Shown piece after piece: positions 1 to 8,569 of a DNA stretch of 64,000 bases (position 1 is the stretch's first letter; each line of letters starts with the position of its first letter). Position numbers and translations under genes: made by a program. This DNA comes from JBDFMH01 sp047238125 (lineage in GTDB: Bacteria; Pseudomonadota; Alphaproteobacteria; Sphingomonadales; Sphingomonadaceae), in contig NZ_JBDFMH010000001.1 in NCBI RefSeq assembly GCF_047238125.1, forward strand, positions 2,728,001-2,792,000. The letters run 5' to 3'. The notes below the pieces were generated by a model. That model did not search any database and was not told where the DNA came from. It saw only the letters and a program-made list of their open reading frames with translations.

Positions 1-175
1 TAACAGCCGGCGGCGAACGGGGTTCCTGTCGCATTGCTGACGGCACCGTTCAGCGCATCGTCAGCGGCATCGCGCGAAATTCGTATCGGCTGTGGCGCGC
101 GTCATAGCTGCCGGGCAGGACCGTTCCTATCTGGCGATAATGTTCCGCGCTTCGGCGCATGGCGGAGAAGCCGCG

Positions 176-538
176 ATGTTCATGGATGCCTTCGTTCCCG
201 GTCATGCCGATGTCGCCGGCGCCGATCTGGCGCCGACGGTGCTGACCCCGCTGGAATGGCGGGTGGTGATGCTGGCCCGGCGCGAAGCGGATCGCTTCGG
301 CGCGGCCGCGATCGGATCGGGCAGCGCCGCCGGCCGCTGGCTCGGCCGGGCGTGGGCGCGGATGACCGGGCAGGAGGGCGTACGCCGCCTGGCGGACGAC
401 CGGCTGGAAGCGCTGCGCCAGTTCGTGTGTCTTGCCCGCCGCAACGATCGCCGGCTCTGCGCCGCGGCCACCGGCCTCGCTGCGCTGGGCTTCGCACCCG
501 CCGCGATCGAACTGGCCCGCGCCGCCGCGCTCGGCTGA
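176..538 (+). CDS. conserved hypothetical protein, 120 aa
   Basis: I do not recognise a function. The protein is small, rich in Ala, Arg and Leu, with no signal peptide or membrane segment. It carries the stretch LTPLEWRVVMLARRE followed by a second helical part (DDRLEALRQFVCLARR), which resembles small sphingomonad proteins of unknown role that I recall only loosely. I chose the ATG at 176 because GGAG lies about 8 bases upstream; in-frame starts at 92 (GTG) and 140 (ATG) would add up to 28 residues without a better ribosome site. It is convergent with gor, the two stop codons being adjacent. Coding potential is supported by the open frame and composition only, so confidence is moderate. Confidence 0.6.
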   Translation: MFMDAFVPGHADVAGADLAPTVLTPLEWRVVMLARREADRFGAAAIGSGSAAGRWLGRAWARMTGQEGVRRLADDRLEALRQFVCLARRNDRRLCAAATGLAALGFAPAAIELARAAALG

Positions 539-539
539 T

Positions 540-1886
540 CTACTTCAGCAGGACCAGTTCCTCCGCCATCGACGGGTGCAGCGCCACCGTGTCGTCGAAC
601 TGCTGCTTGGTCAGCCCCGCCTTCACCGCCACTGCCGCCGCCTGCAGGATCTCGGGCGCGTCCGGGCCGATCATGTGCAGGCCGAGCACCTTGCCCGTCT
701 CCGAATGGCAGACCATCTTGTACAGCGCCCGTTCGTTGCGGCCGGCCAGCACATTCTTCATCGGACGGAAATCCGACGTGTAGATCTTCACCTGGCCATA
801 TTTGTTGCGTGCCTGGCTTTCCGTCATGCCGACCCCGGCCATCGGCGGGTGGCTGAACACGGCGGATGGGATGCAGCCATAATCCACCCGAGTCGGCTTT
901 CCACCGAACTGGGTATCGGCAAAAGCTTGGCCTTCGCGGATCGCGACCGGGGTCAGCTGCACACGATCGGTGACGTCGCCGACCGCGAAGATGCTCGGGC
1001 AGGTCGACCGGCTGTCTTCGTCCACCTTGATCGCACGTCGCTCGTTCAGCTCCACTCCGGCGGTTTCGAGCCCCAGCCCCTCGGTATGCGGCAGTCGCCC
1101 GGTCGCGAACAACAGCACGTCCGCCGCCACCGGATCATGACCCTTCATGTGGACCAGCAGCGATCCGTCGCCCTGCTTCTCGACCTTTTCGAAGGCGGCG
1201 TTGAAGCGGAATTCGATGCCCTTGGTCATCGAGATCTGCAGCAGGCGATCGCGGATCTGCTCGTCATAGCCGCGCAGGATCACGTCCGATCGCGAGACCA
1301 GCATCACATGCGCACCGAACTGGTGGAAGATGCCGGCGAATTCGTTGGCGATATAGCCTGCGCCAGCGATCACCACCCGCTTAGGCAGCGTAGGCAGGTG
1401 GAAGACGTCGTTGGATGTGATGCCAAGCTCGCTGCCCGGACAGTCCGGCACGTCCGGCCAGGCGCCGGTCGCGATCAGGATGGTCTTCGCGCTGATCTCG
1501 CGCCCGGAACCCAGGCGGATGCCGTGCGGACCGGTCACCACGGCACGCTCGTGGAACAGCGTCACGCCGTTGCTTTCCAGCGTGTTGGTATACAGCCCCT
1601 CGAGCCGATCGACCTCGGCCAGGACATTGTCGCGCAGCGTCTCCCACGAGAAACTACATTCGGGCACGTCCCAGCCGAAGCGGCGTGCATCCGCCAGATC
1701 CTCGGCGAAGTGCGATCCGTAGACGAGCAGCTTCTTGGGCACGCAGCCGCGGATCACGCATGTGCCGCCGACGCGATAATCCTCGGCCAGCGCCACTTTC
1801 GCGCCGTACGCTGCCGAAACCCGCGCCGCGCGCACCCCGCCCGATCCGCCGCCGATCACGAACAGATCATAGTCATAATCGGACAT
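540..1886 (-). CDS. gor: glutathione-disulfide reductase
   Basis: This FAD-dependent cytoplasmic enzyme reduces oxidised glutathione with NADPH and so maintains the thiol pool. The N-terminus has the FAD-binding GGGSGG at residues 12-17, then the redox-active cysteine pair in GGTCVIRGCVPKK (Cys43 and Cys48). A second nucleotide-binding fold follows (VVIAGAGYIANEFAG). The C-terminus ends with the active-site His-Glu pair of the partner subunit, HPSMAEE (His437 and Glu442). The length of 448 residues is normal for the family. Dihydrolipoamide and mercuric reductases share the fold, but the VIRGCVPKK form of the redox motif points to glutathione reductase. It lies downstream of bciA and pgi on the same strand after a 72-base gap, so it may have its own promoter. 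Confidence 0.95.
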   Translation of the reverse strand: MSDYDYDLFVIGGGSGGVRAARVSAAYGAKVALAEDYRVGGTCVIRGCVPKKLLVYGSHFAEDLADARRFGWDVPECSFSWETLRDNVLAEVDRLEGLYTNTLESNGVTLFHERAVVTGPHGIRLGSGREISAKTILIATGAWPDVPDCPGSELGITSNDVFHLPTLPKRVVIAGAGYIANEFAGIFHQFGAHVMLVSRSDVILRGYDEQIRDRLLQISMTKGIEFRFNAAFEKVEKQGDGSLLVHMKGHDPVAADVLLFATGRLPHTEGLGLETAGVELNERRAIKVDEDSRSTCPSIFAVGDVTDRVQLTPVAIREGQAFADTQFGGKPTRVDYGCIPSAVFSHPPMAGVGMTESQARNKYGQVKIYTSDFRPMKNVLAGRNERALYKMVCHSETGKVLGLHMIGPDAPEILQAAAVAVKAGLTKQQFDDTVALHPSMAEELVLLK

Positions 1887-1958
1887 TCAGGCTCCTCGGG
1901 CGATTGCGCGACCGCGACTTAAGGGCGGATGGGGCGATCCGCAAACCGACCGATACGA

Positions 1959-2975
1959 TCAGGCTGAACGACCCCGCCGCAGCACCGCATGGTCGCCCGC
2001 GTCGTCGATCACTTCGCCGCGGATCAGCCCGGCATAATGGTCTAACAGCTTTGCGCTGCCTGTCTCCGGCGTTGCATCCGCATCATAGGTGCCGGAGACC
2101 GGATCGAGCACCAGCATCGATTCTGTCGCATAATATCGGCCGATCCGCGCGAGCTCCGCCTTGGCCGCCAGGCGCGGCGCCAGCCGCCCAGCCAGCGACA
2201 GGCCGGCGATGATCGCATCCAGCAGGCCGACCGGCACGGATCGGAACTTCGGTTGCCTTCCGAGCAACGCATAGAGCGCTTCACCCTGATCCCGCGGCGT
2301 GATGGCAGGCCCCGGTCCGCCGATCGGCAGGATGCGGCCGAGCCGCGCTTCATTGTCGATGCAATCCACCAGGTAGCGCGCCAGATCGGCATCGGCGATC
2401 GGCTTGCAGGCCGTCAGCCGGCCATCGCTGAACAGCAGATAGGGCTTGCCGCGCGTCACGCGATCGACCTGCCCCGACAGCGACTTGAAGAAGGCTGTCG
2501 GCCGGACGATCGCATGGCGGATGCCCGATGCGATCAGCGCCGCTTCGAACGCCAGTTTGGCATGCTGGAAGGCGAGCCGCGGCTTCTGCACGCAGATCGC
2601 CGAGAGCAGGATGAACTGGCCGACGCCCCCCTCTTCTGCGGCGCGCAAAGCGGCCAGGTTCGCGCCATGGTCGATCGCCCAGGCATCGGCCGGGGCACCG
2701 GTGCGCGATGCCAGGCAAGAGATCACTGCGTCGAACGGCTCGCCACGCAGGCCGTCGCGCAGGATCGACCCGACGTCCGTGAGATCGGCGACTTGCACCG
2801 CGCATCTTGCCGGCAAGCCCGGAACCTCGGCCGAGCGCTGGCGCACCAGGCAGACTGTGTCATGCCCGGCTGCGACCAGCGCCGCGGCGGTCGCGCGTCC
2901 GATCGTGCCGGTCGCCCCAAGCAGCAGCACCCGCCGCCGGGTCGGACAATCCATCGCCGCGCGATCGTCAGCCAA
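1959..2975 (-). CDS. bciA: divinyl (proto)chlorophyllide 8-vinyl reductase, BciA type
   Basis: This is an atypical short-chain dehydrogenase of 338 residues that should reduce the 8-vinyl group of divinyl (proto)chlorophyllide with NADPH during bacteriochlorophyll synthesis. The Rossmann motif GATGTIG lies at residues 20-26. The stretch LLSAICVQKPRLAFQHAKL matches what I recall of plant DVR and bacterial BciA, as do ILPIGGPGPAITPRDQGE and the C-terminal YYATESMLVLDP. General NmrA-like NAD(P)H-binding proteins share only the first motif, so the specific name rests on the later ones. The first 8 bases overlap the end of pgi, indicating translational coupling. A start at Met8 is also possible. 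No other photosynthesis gene lies in the window. Confidence 0.85.
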   Translation of the reverse strand: MADDRAAMDCPTRRRVLLLGATGTIGRATAAALVAAGHDTVCLVRQRSAEVPGLPARCAVQVADLTDVGSILRDGLRGEPFDAVISCLASRTGAPADAWAIDHGANLAALRAAEEGGVGQFILLSAICVQKPRLAFQHAKLAFEAALIASGIRHAIVRPTAFFKSLSGQVDRVTRGKPYLLFSDGRLTACKPIADADLARYLVDCIDNEARLGRILPIGGPGPAITPRDQGEALYALLGRQPKFRSVPVGLLDAIIAGLSLAGRLAPRLAAKAELARIGRYYATESMLVLDPVSGTYDADATPETGSAKLLDHYAGLIRGEVIDDAGDHAVLRRGRSA

Positions 2976-4473
2976 AGGCGCGGGCGATCAGCGCGCGGGT
3001 GGAGGGATCGAAGCGCGCAGTGCCCTCGCTTTCGATCGATCTCGCAATCTCCTTGCCCAGTTCCACGCCGAACTGATCGAACGGATTGATCCCCAGCAGC
3101 ACTGCGTTGGCGAAGGTGCGATGTTCGTAGAAGGCGATCAGCGCGCCCAACCGTGCCGGATCCAGCCGATCCAGCAGGATGGTGGTCGACGGGCGATCGC
3201 CGGGATAGTCGCGTGCCGGCTCTTCGGGATTGGCGCGTCCTGCCATCAGCGCCGCGCCTTGCGCAAAGGCGTTGATCAGCAATGCTCGGTGATGGCCATC
3301 GTCCAGGCCGTGTCCCGGCTCGATCACCGCGACGAACTCGACCGGCACGAGCCGCGTCCCCTGGTGCAGCAGCTGGAAAACGGCGTGCTGTGCATCGGTG
3401 CCGACTCCGCCCCAGGCGATCGCAGCGGTCGGCCCATCGACCGGTTCGCCATCCGGCGTCACCCGCTTGCCGTTCGATTCCATTTCCAGCTGCTGCAGAT
3501 AATCGGGCAGCAGCCTCAGCCGCTCGTCATAGGCGAAGATCGCGCGCGTCTCGCAGCCGCGGATCCGCGAATAATATTGGTCCACGAATGCCGCCAACAG
3601 CGGCACGTTGCTGGTCATCGGGGCGAGACGGAAATGCCGATCCATCGCCGCCGCGCCTTCCAGCAGCGTTTCATAGGCATCCCAGCCCAGCGCCAGCGCG
3701 ACCGGAAAGCCGATCGACGACCAGAGCGAATATCGCCCACCCACCGTATCCGCGAACGGCAGCACGCGGGTCTCGTCCACGCCCCACTCGATCGCCCGGT
3801 CCGGGCTCGCGGTCAGCGCCACGACCCGACCGAACGGATCCGCCACTCCGCCATCCTCGAGCCAGGCCACTGCGCTGTCCGCATTCATCAGCGTCTCGGT
3901 GGTGGTGAAGGTCTTGGAGGCGACCGCGATCAGCGTTGCGCCGGGATCGAAACGCGCGAACACTTCCTCCAGCGCGGCACCATCGACATTGGAGACGACC
4001 GCCACGTCATAGCGGCTGCCGTCACGTCCCAGCGCATCGAACAGGAGTTTGGGGCCCAGCGCCGATCCGCCGATGCCGATGTGCAGGATGTGGCGGATCG
4101 GTCCCAGCGCCTCCGCCTCGATGGCATCGATCAGCGCACGCATCCGCGCCTGCAGTCCACGCGCGTGGCGTACGCTTTCAGGCGCACCCTGCCCGCGTTC
4201 GGCGACATGCTCGGCCGCCCGGTCCTCGCTCGCGTTCACGATCGCGCCGGCGAACAGCGCATCGCGTCGGGCTGCCAGTCCGCGCGCTTCGCACAATTCC
4301 ACGAAGGCTGCGATATGCGCCGCCGACAGGTGGGTCTTGGCGAAATCGAACAGCAGCCCCGCTTCCTCGATCGCCATGCGCGACAGTCGATCGGTCTCTT
4401 CGGCGAACAGCGCCGTCAGCGTCCGATCCGGCAGCGCGCCGACCGCATCCCATCCGCCCTGCGTCATCACCAT
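2968..4473 (-). CDS. pgi: glucose-6-phosphate isomerase
   Basis: Interconverts glucose 6-phosphate and fructose 6-phosphate in the cytoplasm, for gluconeogenesis and the entry of hexoses into the Entner-Doudoroff and pentose phosphate routes. Both family signatures are readable: the sugar-phosphate loop IGIGGSALGPKLLFDAL with the downstream DTVGGRYSLWSSIGFP, and the C-terminal GINPFDQFGVELGKEIA containing the catalytic lysine. The length of 501 residues fits the short proteobacterial form. The ATG at 4473 follows a GGAG. The gene is first in a minus-strand group with bciA, which overlaps its 3' end by 8 bases, and gor. Confidence 0.97.
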   Translation of the reverse strand: MVMTQGGWDAVGALPDRTLTALFAEETDRLSRMAIEEAGLLFDFAKTHLSAAHIAAFVELCEARGLAARRDALFAGAIVNASEDRAAEHVAERGQGAPESVRHARGLQARMRALIDAIEAEALGPIRHILHIGIGGSALGPKLLFDALGRDGSRYDVAVVSNVDGAALEEVFARFDPGATLIAVASKTFTTTETLMNADSAVAWLEDGGVADPFGRVVALTASPDRAIEWGVDETRVLPFADTVGGRYSLWSSIGFPVALALGWDAYETLLEGAAAMDRHFRLAPMTSNVPLLAAFVDQYYSRIRGCETRAIFAYDERLRLLPDYLQQLEMESNGKRVTPDGEPVDGPTAAIAWGGVGTDAQHAVFQLLHQGTRLVPVEFVAVIEPGHGLDDGHHRALLINAFAQGAALMAGRANPEEPARDYPGDRPSTTILLDRLDPARLGALIAFYEHRTFANAVLLGINPFDQFGVELGKEIARSIESEGTARFDPSTRALIARAFG

Positions 4474-4558
4474 CGCTCCAACCGGTCGAATCGCTGCTTT
4501 ACGCGACCTTTACGCCCTTGTGCGATAGCCATGCGGGGATGGGACACGGGGAACGGAC

Positions 4559-4882
4559 ATGCTGAAGCCGATCGAGGACGATGCCGATGGCCGTCGACCG
4601 CGCCAGAGCGAGCGGAGTGCGGTCCAGATGCCGGCTACGCTCTCGATGACCGGCGCACCCCCGATCACGATCCGCATCCACAATCTGTCGACCCGCGGGT
4701 TCATGGCCGAGTGCGCCACGATCGGCCTGATCGGCCGCTATGTCTGGATCGAGCTGCCGGGCAGCGCACCGATCAACGCGCGGATCATGTGGGGCGTGGC
4801 CGGGCGGATCGGCGGCCAGTTCATCCAGCCGATCGACGAAGCTGGCTGTCACGCACTGCGCGCCGCCCATCCCGTCGGCTGA
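4559..4882 (+). CDS. PilZ domain protein
   Basis: A single-domain protein of 107 residues. It shows the two c-di-GMP-binding elements of PilZ: an arginine-rich N-terminal switch (RRPRQSERSAVQ) and the NLSTRGF form of the [D/N]xSxxG motif, followed by beta strands ending at GGQFIQPID. It probably acts as a small cytoplasmic c-di-GMP receptor that changes the activity of a partner protein. The neighbours give no hint of the partner. It is transcribed divergently from pgi across an 85-base gap, and precedes the signal peptidase gene by 70 bases. Many sphingomonad PilZ proteins are of this stand-alone type. Confidence 0.85.
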   Translation: MLKPIEDDADGRRPRQSERSAVQMPATLSMTGAPPITIRIHNLSTRGFMAECATIGLIGRYVWIELPGSAPINARIMWGVAGRIGGQFIQPIDEAGCHALRAAHPVG

Positions 4883-4910
4883 TGGCGTTGCGGCTGCGGC
4901 CGCGCCTGCC

Positions 4911-4942
4911 TAGGGTCCTTTTTCAATTGAGTACGGACCCTA
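4911..4942. promoter_or_regulatory. inverted repeat upstream of signal peptidase gene
   Basis: The 8-base arms TAGGGTCC (4911-4918) and GGACCCTA (4935-4942) are perfect complements separated by a 16-base AT-rich spacer. It ends 10 bases before the ATG of the signal peptidase gene. It could be an operator, or an mRNA hairpin near the ribosome site. There is no T-run after it, so an intrinsic terminator is unlikely. Function is unknown. Confidence 0.4.
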
Positions 4943-4952
4943 AGCCACCGCA

Positions 4953-5663
4953 ATGACCTTGCCCGATGGCGCGCGCGGCCTGATCCGCCTGCTGGCGATC
5001 GTCGCGATCGGCGCGCTGCTGATCCGGCTGTTCGTCGCCCAGCCGTTCGCGATCCCCTCGCTATCGATGCTGCCGCGCTATTGGGTCGGCGATCATATCG
5101 TCGCGCTCAAATGGGGCTATCGTGGCTGGGGCGGGGCGACACCGCGCCGGGGCGACGTCGTGATCGTGGCGGCGCGGGGCGGTCATTTCATCAAGCGCGT
5201 GATCGGCCTGCCGGGCGACCGGATCGCGCTTTCGCGCGGGATCGTTTCGATCGACGGACGCGCGCTGCCGCGGCTGCGGATCGCCGATCAGATCATACCG
5301 CCGGAGGCGAATCAGCCCTGCCCATCCGGCAGCGAGCCGGCACGTGGGGGTTGTCGCCTCGTCCGGCTGCGCGAGACGCTGCCCGATGGCAGCGCCTGGC
5401 CGATCCTGGATGCAACCACGACCGCTACCGATGACATGGCCGAGCGGCGGGTGCCGGCGGGGCATGTCTTCCTGCTCGGTGACAATCGCGATCGATCCGC
5501 CGACAGCCGCACTGATCCCGCCGCCGGCGGGCTGGGCATGGTGCCGATCGCTGCGATCACCGGCCGCGCCGGGCCGATCCTGTGGTCGACCGACGGCACC
5601 GCGCGCTGGTCGCGACCCTGGGGCTGGGCTGCGGCGACCCGCTGGAATCGGATCGGTCTGTAG
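4953..5663 (+). CDS. lepB: signal peptidase I
   Basis: A membrane-bound Ser-Lys protease that removes Sec and Tat signal peptides on the periplasmic side. One N-terminal membrane helix (about residues 10-29) is followed by the nucleophile motif PSLSMLP (Ser38), then GHFIKRVIGLPGD with the general base Lys81, and the box GDNRDRSADSR near the C-terminus. PSLSM replaces the more usual PSGSM, but the catalytic serine is kept. The length of 236 residues fits the single-helix alphaproteobacterial form. It is not next to rnc/era as the main lepB often is, so it may be a second copy. Confidence 0.92.
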   Translation: MTLPDGARGLIRLLAIVAIGALLIRLFVAQPFAIPSLSMLPRYWVGDHIVALKWGYRGWGGATPRRGDVVIVAARGGHFIKRVIGLPGDRIALSRGIVSIDGRALPRLRIADQIIPPEANQPCPSGSEPARGGCRLVRLRETLPDGSAWPILDATTTATDDMAERRVPAGHVFLLGDNRDRSADSRTDPAAGGLGMVPIAAITGRAGPILWSTDGTARWSRPWGWAAATRWNRIGL

Positions 5664-5760
5664 TCTGCCGGCCTTGCCCCGCGTGGGGGCGATGGCTAGG
5701 TTGATACCCAAGTTCCGGTGGCGCTGCGCCATTTCCGGCAAGCATAAGTGATCTTCATCC

Positions 5761-6801
5761 ATGGCGCCCAGGCCGTTCGCCGCCGCGCCGTCGCCCGATC
5801 CGGGCGATACGGCCCCTCCCTCCGCCTGGCGGAGCCAGCGCCGCACCTATGCGGCGCTCGATCTCGGCACCAATAATTGCCGGCTGCTCATCGCCCGGCC
5901 CGACGGTGACGGCTTCGTGGTCGTCGATGCCTTCTCGCGGATCGTCCGGCTGGGGGAGGGACTGGCTGCGACCGGGCGGCTGAGCGATGCGGCGATGGAC
6001 CGCGCGGTCGCGGCGCTCGCCGTGTGCGGCGAAAAGCTGCGTCGCCGTCATGTCTCGCTGGTGCGGTCGGTCGCGACCGAGGCTTGCCGCCGCGCCAGCA
6101 ACGGCGCCGAATTCGTGCGCCGCGTGCAGGTCGAAACCGGCATCTCGCTGGAGGTGATCAGCGCGGAGACGGAAGCGCGGCTCGCGGTGCTCGGCTGCCA
6201 CGCATTGCTTGAACCAGGCGAGGGGCCGGCGCTGATCTTCGACATCGGCGGTGGATCGACCGAGCTGGTACTGCTTGAAACCGGGCCGAATGGCCCGCGC
6301 GTGATCGATTGGTTCTCCGCGCCATGGGGCGTGGTGTCGCTCACCGAAAGCGCGCAGCATGACCCGGCCTGCGCCAAGGCGCGCGCGGCCGCCTATATCG
6401 CGATGCGCGATCGGGCGGCAGATGCGCTGGCCGGCTTCGCTCTGCGGCTGGCGGCGCATCATCGCGGAACATTGCGGCTGCTGGGCACCAGCGGCACCGT
6501 CACGACGCTCGCCAGCGTGCATCTCGGCCTGCCGAGCTATGATCGACGCGCGATCGACGGGCTGATCGTGCCGGCGGGGGCGATGCGCGACATCAGCGGT
6601 CGGCTGGCGGGTTTGTCGATGGCGGAACGGGGCGAACTGCCCTGCATCGGCCGCGAGCGTGCCGACCTGGTCGTCGCTGGTTGCGCGATCCTGGAAGCGA
6701 TCATGGACATCTGGCCGGCCGAGCGGCTGGGCGTTGCCGATCGCGGTATCCGCGAAGGTATCCTCCGATCGCTGATGAACCACGAGCGGCTGGCGCGCTA
6801 A
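5761..6801 (+). CDS. Ppx/GppA family phosphatase
   Basis: A hydrolase of the ASKHA fold that acts on polyphosphate and/or pppGpp. The first phosphate-binding motif is YAALDLGTNNCRLLIA near residue 31, the second is DIGGGSTELVLLE near residue 160, and GTSGTVTTLASV is the adenosine-type loop near residue 242. At 346 residues it is the short form, without the C-terminal HD-like domains of E. coli Ppx, so the substrate cannot be decided from sequence alone. The gene is followed after one base by rlmE, so the two are almost certainly co-transcribed, an arrangement I recall as common in alphaproteobacteria. Confidence 0.9.
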   Translation: MAPRPFAAAPSPDPGDTAPPSAWRSQRRTYAALDLGTNNCRLLIARPDGDGFVVVDAFSRIVRLGEGLAATGRLSDAAMDRAVAALAVCGEKLRRRHVSLVRSVATEACRRASNGAEFVRRVQVETGISLEVISAETEARLAVLGCHALLEPGEGPALIFDIGGGSTELVLLETGPNGPRVIDWFSAPWGVVSLTESAQHDPACAKARAAAYIAMRDRAADALAGFALRLAAHHRGTLRLLGTSGTVTTLASVHLGLPSYDRRAIDGLIVPAGAMRDISGRLAGLSMAERGELPCIGRERADLVVAGCAILEAIMDIWPAERLGVADRGIREGILRSLMNHERLAR

Positions 6802-6802
6802 G

Positions 6803-7474
6803 ATGAGTCGCGGCGGATCGGGCGGGCGCACCCGCGTCAAGACCGGGCGGGGGCGGACCGCATCCTCGACCCGCTGGCTGGAGCGGCAGCTGAACGACCC
6901 TTATGTGAAGAAGGCGAAGGCCGAGGGTTATCGAAGCCGTGCGGCCTACAAGCTGATCGAACTGGACGAGCGATTCGGCCTGCTGAAAGGCGTTGATCGG
7001 GTGATCGACCTCGGCATCGCGCCCGGCGGCTGGACGCAGGTGGTGCGCCGCCAGCGGCCGCACTGCGCTGTCGTCGGCATCGATCTGCTGCCCGTCGATC
7101 CGATCGACGGCGCCACGATCCTGCAGATGGATTTCATGGACGACCGCGCGCCCGAAATGCTGGCCGAGGCATTGGGCGGCCCGGCCGATCTTGTGCTCAG
7201 CGACATGGCCGCGAATACGGTCGGCCACCCGCAGACCGATCATCTTCGCACAATGGCCTTGGTCGAGGCCGGCACCGCCTTCTCCGCGCAGGTGCTGCGG
7301 CCGGGTGGCGGTTATGTCGCCAAGGTTCTGGCGGGCGGCGCGGATCATGCGCTGGTGGCCGAACTCAAACGGCTGTTCGCCACGGTCAAACATGCCAAGC
7401 CGCCGGCCAGCCGCAAGGACTCGTCAGAATGGTATGTCATCGCGCAGGGTTTCAAGGGCGATCGGCTGGATTGA
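6803..7474 (+). CDS. rlmE: 23S rRNA (uridine-2'-O-)-methyltransferase RlmE
   Basis: An FtsJ-type enzyme that methylates the 2'-OH of a uridine in the A loop of 23S rRNA (U2552 in E. coli) late in large-subunit assembly. The K-D-K-E tetrad can be followed: Lys50 in SRAAYKLIE, Asp in LSDMAANTVG, Lys in GGYVAKVLAG and Glu in SSEWYVIAQGF. The SAM-binding loop is DLGIAPGGWTQV. A basic N-terminal extension of about 25 residues precedes the core, as in other alphaproteobacterial members. It starts one base after the stop of the Ppx/GppA gene. Confidence 0.95.
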   Translation: MSRGGSGGRTRVKTGRGRTASSTRWLERQLNDPYVKKAKAEGYRSRAAYKLIELDERFGLLKGVDRVIDLGIAPGGWTQVVRRQRPHCAVVGIDLLPVDPIDGATILQMDFMDDRAPEMLAEALGGPADLVLSDMAANTVGHPQTDHLRTMALVEAGTAFSAQVLRPGGGYVAKVLAGGADHALVAELKRLFATVKHAKPPASRKDSSEWYVIAQGFKGDRLD

Positions 7475-7554
7475 CCGATCGTTTTTCTTGCGGCACGATT
7501 AGCGGCAAGTCGTGCCTGGGCCACGCCAGACGACGCGGTGCGGAGGAACTTAGG

Positions 7555-7818
7555 ATGATGAAGCTCGCCATTGCTGCCGTTGCGATCGCCGTTGCGATGC
7601 CGGCTGCCGCCCAGACCGGCGCGGAGCAGGCGAAGATCGATCAGGCGATCTCGAAAAAGCGCAAGGAAGTCTGCAAGACCGAGATCGAGACTGGCTCGCT
7701 CGTCAAGCGCGTTCGCCGCTGCGCAAGCGCGGAAAGCTGGGCGCGCCGTACCGATGGCGAGAACCGCGCTGCGCGCGATTTCGTGCAGGCACAGACCGGT
7801 CTGATCCTCAGCAACTGA
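7555..7818 (+). CDS. small secreted protein with a two-cysteine TGS motif, 87 aa
   Basis: The protein begins with a Sec signal peptide (MMKLAIAAVAIAVAMPAAAQ, probably cut after AAA), leaving a mature part of about 68 residues. This holds VCKTEIETGSLVKRVRRC followed by W, matching the pattern C-x(n)-TGS-x(n)-R-x-C-x(n)-W seen in many small sphingomonad and caulobacter periplasmic proteins of unknown function. The two cysteines could form a disulfide. The start at 7555 is chosen because of AGGAACTTAGG just upstream and the signal peptide; a longer frame from 7429 would run into rlmE. It converges with the DsbA-like gene, 7 bases apart. Confidence 0.75.
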   Translation: MMKLAIAAVAIAVAMPAAAQTGAEQAKIDQAISKKRKEVCKTEIETGSLVKRVRRCASAESWARRTDGENRAARDFVQAQTGLILSN

Positions 7819-7825
7819 TCGGGCG

Positions 7826-8569
7826 TCAGCGCCCGCTGCGGGCGGCGGCGATCGCCGCCTTCAGCTTGGCGTAGCCGACCGCTCCGCTCAGCAGCTGGTC
7901 GCCGACGACGAAGCTCGGCGTGCCGCTGATGCCCAGCGCACGCGCCACGCCGAGATTGTCGTCGATCTCGCGCGCGACTTCCGGGCTGCGGATGTCCGCC
8001 ATGAGCTTCGATCCGTCGAGGCCCGCGGTCCGCCACACGGCAGTGATCTTGTCGGACGTCAGCGATCCCGTGGCATAGAGGCTGCGGTGCAACGGCAGGA
8101 ACTTGCCTTGCCGTGCGGCGGCCAGGCTCACCCGGGCGGCCTCGTCGCTGGCGTCGCCCAGCACGGGCAGTTCCTTGAAGACTACCTTCAGCTTCTTGTC
8201 CTCGGCCAGCAGCCGATCGATGTCCTTCACGCTGGCCCGGCAATAGCCGCAATTATAGTCGAAATATTCCACCAGTACGACATCGCCATCGGCAGCGCCT
8301 GCCCATGCGCCCGCGAACGGCGTCTCGATCGCCTTGCGGTTGGCGTCGATCGCCTTTGCCACCTGCCGGCCCTGCAGCCGTTCGATCGCCTGCGGGATGA
8401 TTTCCGGATTGGCCAGGATATAGTCTCGAACGATCGCCTCGATCGCGGCGCGGTCCGCCGGCGATTTCGGTGCGGCGGCCCCCTGCATCCCGATCAGCGA
8501 TACACCCAAGCCGCCCAACACCACGCCCAGCAATCCCGCCATACCCATTTTGCCCCAGTTGTTCGCCAT
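7826..8569 (-). CDS. DsbA family thiol:disulfide oxidoreductase
   Basis: An exported thioredoxin-fold protein of 247 residues with an N-terminal hydrophobic segment (about 10-28), a helical DsbA-type N-terminal region (residues 36-80), then the active site YNCGYC with Cys107 and Cys110. Near the C-terminus GISGTPSFVVGD holds the cis-proline. This layout matches the DsbA/Com1 group of envelope oxidoreductases that introduce or isomerise disulfides. Its start codon overlaps the stop of the M48 protease gene (TGATG), so the two are one transcription unit with the protease first. The pairing suggests a shared role in envelope protein quality control, by inference. Confidence 0.9.
   Translation of the reverse strand: MANNWGKMGMAGLLGVVLGGLGVSLIGMQGAAAPKSPADRAAIEAIVRDYILANPEIIPQAIERLQGRQVAKAIDANRKAIETPFAGAWAGAADGDVVLVEYFDYNCGYCRASVKDIDRLLAEDKKLKVVFKELPVLGDASDEAARVSLAAARQGKFLPLHRSLYATGSLTSDKITAVWRTAGLDGSKLMADIRSPEVAREIDDNLGVARALGISGTPSFVVGDQLLSGAVGYAKLKAAIAAARSGR

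Noticed and set aside
34..783. Open frame at the left end overlapping the 120-aa gene and gor
   Set aside because: Its product is Arg/Ser-rich nonsense in another frame, and gor occupies the other strand.
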